Assembly (NCBI GenBank): GCA_027575765.1
Contig: JANBPT010000101.1
Location: 1-64,000, forward strand
Direction: 5' to 3'
Source of the DNA: Tieghemiomyces parasiticus
Taxonomy: Eukaryota > Kickxellomycota > Dimargaritomycetes > Dimargaritales > Dimargaritaceae
Length of the DNA: 64,000 nt
Positions 59,060 to 64,000 of the stretch are shown piece by piece (position 1 is the stretch's first letter; every line of letters begins with the position of its first letter). The position numbers and the translations under genes are program-made. The notes below the pieces were generated by a model, which saw nothing but the letters and a program-made list of their open reading frames with translations, did not search any database and was not told the origin of the DNA.

Positions 59060-61695
59060 GTCCTTCCTACCCCACATGCCTAATAAAGCCAATCGGTGGT
59101 GGCCGCGCTCGCTACTACTCAAGTCCCTCTCGCCGCCCTTACTCTTTATTGCGCCCCCCGACACAGCCAACCGTTGCTCAGGGATCGCTCCTCACTCCCA
59201 CCACCTCGACCTCTCCGCGCGACGCTCCGGTACTTTTTTCGGTACCAGCCCCCTTCCCTTCCTTCATCGCAGTCGCTCCGAAGCCTCCACAATTCCTCCA
59301 ACATCCAGGCCCATGTCTCCACTCCGCGTATATTCGTATACCCCTCCCCACAAGCGCTTGAATTAACTGTCAAACTATATAATCTAGCACGCGCGCGCCT
59401 CCCTACCGGTCGATTCCTTTCAGAAATAACATCGATTCTTTTCTATCCGCGCTTGTATTCCATCTCAGCACTCCCTTCTCTCCTAACGATTCTATTTGAC
59501 ATGCCCACTTTACTCGACTGAAGCACCCTGGCTTAACTCCTTGTATATTATACCACACACACTCGCCCTCTGGCCCTCTTCTGCTGCGTCTGATATCGTC
59601 CCTTATTTTTTGGTCACACATAGTATAGCTTCCAGTATTCCTAAAATCAACGGTACTCCACTAGTCACAACTTTCGCCCACACCCTTATCTTAAACCACC
59701 TTCACATTAACTGCAGGTTTCGGCATCGGTTTTTGTGCGCCCTACTGACCGTGTCCCATCTGACATAGTCGTCCCCGCCTGTGTACCACGTTGACATCCT
59801 GTGCTCGACGAGATTTTTCAACACGACCAACTACTTCAATCGCCTGTCCACCACACACACTCTCTCTCTTGATTTCTTTAATTCTCTCGGGCTTTCGATT
59901 CACTCCTGTACGCTTATGTGCCTCAGTAGCATCTCGCGATCCTTCGTTTGACCTGCAGCGCTCTGGTATCTCTATTCGTTATCCAATATACGCCCACGTC
60001 GGTTGTCAGTTTACCACCCACGTCTTCTCAACACAAGTAAGTATCCGTAGCTGTCACATTTTGGGGCTGTGCTTCGCACCAGGTTACCCATCATACCTCT
60101 TTCCTTTCCTCTCGTCCATTACATTTCACCTGCGCTAGCACGGTTATTTAGGGCGTCATCAGGGAGGATCCAGCCCCCCTCTAGTCGCCCTGGAAGAGTG
60201 GCTTGGTCGAGCCGCCGCTGTCTCGTCCCTTCATTTTAGTCCATCTCTTTATCTATCCCCTCGACTGTTGCTGCTTGGCATCTTTCTTTCCCACTCCCCT
60301 TCTTGGGCCGTCACCATCACTCGACATGAATGATGAGCCCCCCCCCCATTTAACGCTACTACCTGTTTGGTGTTCGAGCAACCATGCTTAGAGTTGCGCG
60401 ACAGCCTGTCCCCTTCGCTTCCACCAACTCCATCCTGCTTCCCCTGAAACCGCCTCCTGTGCAAAAGTGGTATCTTCCACCTACTTTCGGTGGTACCGCC
60501 TTATGATGTGGCAAACCACCCGCCCGGCCGCCCGTAGAGCAATGATTGCCTACCTGTTCTCCTGGTTTACTAGCAGGCGATTTTGGCTTTATACGTACCA
60601 ATCCTGCTATTGCACAGCTACTATTAGCCACGCCTCTGTGTGTCTTGAGCTTGCCAGTTCCAAGGCGTGCATGAACAAGTATACATCCACGTCTTCACAC
60701 TTCAGGCAGTGCACCATTACCCCTCCTCCGTTTTATCTGTTTTTACTGTAGACACATAGGCTTGCCATGCCCGCCAGGTGGTGAGATTTGCCTTGGGCAT
60801 TTTTATGCATCTTCCGCCCTTCATTTCCTGCTGTTCTGGGGCCCGCAAGACAATGTGCCAGGGTGTACAGTCTGACCTGGCTTTGTTACGCTTTGTGCCG
60901 ACTATATGGTGTTCCTTCCCATCCTGAGTAGGCTTCATTTTCTCATACTCACCATGACTACTCGACCAAGTAGGAGGCTGGGTGGTTTCATGCCAGGCTG
61001 GCTTCCGTCGCTAGGCGGGGAATTTCTCACCCCATCCCGGTGGTGTAGGAGATGGACTTGGAGGATTGACACAACGCACTCGTGTGGGAGCAGTATGGTT
61101 TTTTTTTTTCTTTTCTTCCTCGACCACTATATAATACCCACTCGACCCACCCAGCCAACTAACCCCCCGCTTGCCACTAATCTTGCACACCCATTCGCTC
61201 TATCTCTTACTGATTGCTTCCTACATCCCACCGTGGCTCATCTGACCGTCCTACGCCATCACTTACCTTCACCTTTACTAGAATACCTACAGTTGTGTCA
61301 ACGTACATCGACGCCATTGATTTTCACGACCCACCGCCGTCCATATATCTAGCCACTACTCATCCTCTGTCGATACAATCTACCCGATAGCAAGTAATTC
61401 TCTTACCGCTGAGGATACCCAGCATCGTTTACGTAACCACGGGCTTTCAATCATTTCGCGCCCCCCTCGCTACCTAGCAATATTCCCCACTTTCCCTACA
61501 TCCCAATCAGTTCCGAGAAAAACTATTTAGTGTTGTGCAGTCCCGCCCTCGGCACTTGTTTCTGCACCTTGGTTTTACCCATCTTCTTCGCTACCACAGT
61601 TCTGTACCTCTAGATTTTCCCCCTGCGTATTCCATTCTTTGTGTCGTCACCTCCACACTGGATTGTGGGCCTAATTCCATACATACGGCATCGCC
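59060..61695 (+). promoter_or_regulatory. 2.6 kb pyrimidine-rich region before the last gene
   Basis: The plus strand is strikingly rich in C and T over most of this stretch, with CCT/TCT/CCAC-type runs, long T runs (61105-61120) and few G. This is a longer version of the C/T-rich leaders seen before most genes here, so it probably is a long promoter and 5' leader of the gene at 61696. Many short frames occur because stop codons need purines, so they are not evidence of coding. Confidence 0.45.
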
Positions 61696-63780
61696 ATGCA
61701 ACCTTCACCGACCCAGCCGGTACCACCGCCTTCCCCTTCGTCGCCGCTTATGATCACAATCCAACGGCACCGGCCACTCCAGGGCTTGCGTCAAGCCGGG
61801 TATTTCCCCCCGCAGGCCCTGCGTCGGATATCATCCACACCCTGGTCTCCGTCACTATACGCCGCTGCTGCCATCACGCCGAAGGCCGTCTTGGATATAT
61901 CCCGGCCCCGCTCACCGACCGGTATGCTACCCCCACTCACTAGAGCTCGGCCCTCCCCTCTCCACCGCCGACCAGTCCCCAGCCGTTTGTCGACCTCTCC
62001 TACTCCGTTCCTAGAGTTAGTTGTACCGTACTCACCTTTTCTTCCACCTGAGCTGACGGCGACCCTCAGCCATGCCACTCCGGCTGCTCGGTCGGCTGAC
62101 ACCATGTCTGCGGATGACCCAGTGTTAATAAGGGCCGGCGAGGCGGGTGGTCACAACTGCAATGGAAACGGCAGTCGCATGGCGCGGCCCACCGGCCTGG
62201 TGGTCGATACCTCGGTCGCCCGCCGACGGACCCTATCCCGCCAGCCCATCACCATAGAGTCGAAAGCGACCGATTTGCCCCCCTCCCCCACCACCAGCTT
62301 CAACCGTGTCTCGCGATACTCTTCCGACGACTCTCCCATCGAACCCATGGGTCTCCCGTTCGTAGTCACCAACCGGTGCTCCGTTGACCTAGATTTCAAG
62401 TCATGCCTGTCCGCCTCCTCTATCCGGAGTCCCTCGTTTGCGGAGACCCGTCGCCTAACTTACGCCGGTCGCCGAACCTCCCAGCGTCTTCGCCGCAAGC
62501 GCCGTTACGATTTCGACCGCGTCCTACCATCGATCCCGCAGAGTCCCCCTGGTACCTCTACCCCTGCCCGACGTCTCAGCCAGTCGTCGGGGGCTGTGGT
62601 TGATGATAGCTCGGTTGACCCGCAGCAGACGACGGGCAGGAAGGGACAGGAAAAATCACCGCTGCTTCTTACCCCCACCACGCCGACCCGTCCGGTGCGC
62701 TGTAGTGACGCCTCCAGTGCCACCGCCGTCTCGGCCCGGAGCCCACCCTTATCGCCGGTTGGCATCCCTTACGAACAGCGCATGACCGATGTGGCCTCTT
62801 TAGGCTTGGTGTCCCCGTCCCGGCGTCGTCCACCCACCCCGCCCCGCGCCCCGGGCCAAACTCTCAAGTCAACGTTACTCAACCTGGGCCTCGTTGACCA
62901 ACCCTCGCGTTTATCCAGCCTCCAGGCCACCGGCGCCATGTCATCCACACCATTGAACGCCGGTCGTAAACTGTCCTTTACTGCAACACGGACCGCCTCG
63001 CCGTCACTCATGGCATCTCGCCCGTCGCATTCCTCCTCACCTATCAAAAACCATGCATCCTCGCGTGCCTTATCCCTGTCGCCTAGCAAGAAACCTTTGC
63101 CACCGCTCCCGACCGCCGCCATGCCCAAGTACAATGATCGGTGGTCAGAAGACGACTACACGTGTCCACCTATCGCTCGCGCCACCAAGAGCTACTCGGA
63201 CATAAAGATGTTGACGGCCAAACGCCAAACTGGTCTAGAGGAAGATGACGATGTGCTGAACAGTACCAGCGACGATCTGCCCTCGCTTTGCGATACCGAC
63301 AGCACCTATGACCCCTCGGCTGTCAACTTTTTCAAGAGCTCTCACCTCGAACGTTCGGGTCATAATAATTCCCGGAACGGCGGGTCGCGGTTTCCCTTCC
63401 GCCTCTCTCCTCAGTTCCCCAGTGCTACTGCGACCTCGCCGAACAAGAAACCGGCGCCGTCCGCTGCTGGGCGTCACCCCCGTGAGACTTCATCGACGTC
63501 GCCGACATCCCCCAAATCGCAGCGGCCCAGTCAGAGCAATGTCGATAATTTATCGGATTGTGACTCGGCCGAAAGCCTGCATCGCCAACACCACGCTGCG
63601 TCGCGTCCCCACAGTAGCGCCTTCAAGCGGCTGACCAAGCGATTTACCCGCCAGGTCAAGGGCTGGACGATGGTCGAAAACCAGCAGCAGCGACAGGGTG
63701 CCGCCTATGCAGCAGGGCCGGCCGCCGGTCCGGTGCATCACCACCAGTCGTACCATCAGGTGAGCCCTGCAGCCTACTAA
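61696..63780 (+). CDS. Large Ser/Pro-rich disordered protein, family unknown
   Basis: An uninterrupted frame of 694 codons. Two starts are plausible: ATG 61696 (context CGCCATGC) and ATG 62104 (context ACCATGTCT), which would give 558 residues starting MSADDPVLIRAGEAGG. The second is in the better context, and the first 136 residues look less constrained. The protein is dominated by Ser, Pro, Thr and Arg with many S/T-P sites, KPLPPLP (an SH3-type proline motif), acidic DDDVLNSTSDDLPSLCDTDS and, near the end, a basic helix AFKRLTKRFTRQVKGWTMVE that could bind membranes or a partner. There are no transmembrane segments. I do not recognise the family. A long pyrimidine-rich region precedes it. 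A regulatory or cortical adaptor is inference. The ending QSYHQVSPAAY gives a free aromatic C-terminus. Confidence 0.6.
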   Translation: MQPSPTQPVPPPSPSSPLMITIQRHRPLQGLRQAGYFPPQALRRISSTPWSPSLYAAAAITPKAVLDISRPRSPTGMLPPLTRARPSPLHRRPVPSRLSTSPTPFLELVVPYSPFLPPELTATLSHATPAARSADTMSADDPVLIRAGEAGGHNCNGNGSRMARPTGLVVDTSVARRRTLSRQPITIESKATDLPPSPTTSFNRVSRYSSDDSPIEPMGLPFVVTNRCSVDLDFKSCLSASSIRSPSFAETRRLTYAGRRTSQRLRRKRRYDFDRVLPSIPQSPPGTSTPARRLSQSSGAVVDDSSVDPQQTTGRKGQEKSPLLLTPTTPTRPVRCSDASSATAVSARSPPLSPVGIPYEQRMTDVASLGLVSPSRRRPPTPPRAPGQTLKSTLLNLGLVDQPSRLSSLQATGAMSSTPLNAGRKLSFTATRTASPSLMASRPSHSSSPIKNHASSRALSLSPSKKPLPPLPTAAMPKYNDRWSEDDYTCPPIARATKSYSDIKMLTAKRQTGLEEDDDVLNSTSDDLPSLCDTDSTYDPSAVNFFKSSHLERSGHNNSRNGGSRFPFRLSPQFPSATATSPNKKPAPSAAGRHPRETSSTSPTSPKSQRPSQSNVDNLSDCDSAESLHRQHHAASRPHSSAFKRLTKRFTRQVKGWTMVENQQQRQGAAYAAGPAAGPVHHHQSYHQVSPAAY

Positions 63781-64000
63781 ATGATTCGGTAGGAGGGGGG
63801 AGGGTGCATGTCACTAGGGTTGACGGGCGAGTTTCAGGCACCCACTACCCGTCTGCCCTTAATGACAGGTACAATCACTATAGTGCCCGTCCCGGACCCT
63901 ATTAAGTTTATTCGGAGTTTTTGTCTAATGTTCGCTATTCTAGCTGGATTTCAGTGATCTACTCCGTGTATATCGGTAGATTTTATTGGCATTTTGTCCT

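Noticed and set aside
59076..61352. Numerous plus-strand open frames of 90-148 codons
   Set aside because: Stop codons need purines, so C/T-rich DNA stays open by composition; the products are low-complexity and lack motifs.
61696..62103. First 136 codons of the last gene as certain coding sequence
   Set aside because: Not accepted as certain: a better-context ATG at 62104 exists and the C/T bias of the leader keeps this frame open without selection. Kept in the feature as one of two starts.

Overview
The window looks like nuclear DNA of a filamentous, probably early-diverging (non-Dikarya) fungus. It has short spliceosomal introns (22 reconstructed, about 94-253 bp; donors mostly GTAAGT with GTAAGC/GTAAGA/GTACGT/GTAGGT variants; acceptors CAG or TAG). 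Genes are monocistronic and often divergent. Proteins are typically fungal (Msc7-type membrane aldehyde dehydrogenase, Pbn1, Trs130, Mdv1, SAP-containing Cce1), and 5' leaders are rich in C/T on the coding strand. No bacterial operons, CRISPR arrays, rRNA or convincing tRNA were seen. The lineage is inference; no marker gene fixes it.

Layout. 1-13 kb: the 5' part of a small secreted-protein gene running off the left edge, a 1,449-residue disordered protein ending in Sel1 repeats, and a small Ser/Pro-rich protein, separated by large gene-free stretches. 13-23 kb: a dense housekeeping block with casein kinase 2 beta, dolichol-phosphate mannosyltransferase, a TMEM223-like two-TM mitochondrial protein, an HSDL2-like short-chain dehydrogenase, exosome subunit Rrp42 and proteasome subunit beta-4. 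24-26.5 kb: two short secreted proteins. 26.6-38.4 kb: Msc7-like aldehyde dehydrogenase, Pbn1/PIG-X, Trs130/TRAPPC10 and the Holliday-junction resolvase Cce1. 38.5-45 kb: a decayed mariner transposase, a broken gankyrin/Nas6 ankyrin gene and a third complete secreted protein with a Gln/Tyr tail. 45.6-54 kb: the fission adaptor Mdv1, the succinate dehydrogenase flavoprotein and a nitrobindin-like protein. 54-61.7 kb: no recognisable gene, ending in about 2.6 kb of very pyrimidine-rich DNA that leads into a large Ser/Pro-rich protein at 61.7-63.8 kb.

Themes. Four genes act in mitochondria (SDH1, MDV1, CCE1, the TMEM223-like gene). DPM1 makes the mannose donor that the Pbn1-containing GPI mannosyltransferase I uses. 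PRE1 (intact) and the broken NAS6-like gene both belong to proteasome biology. These are general cell functions, and nothing shows that they form one dedicated cluster. The most unusual items are the four small secreted proteins, the Gln/Tyr-tailed one with an in-frame stop inside its tail, the broken gankyrin gene, the nitrobindin with a large internal insertion, and several N-termini that only become correct once a short first exon is recognised. I found no clear previously undescribed system.
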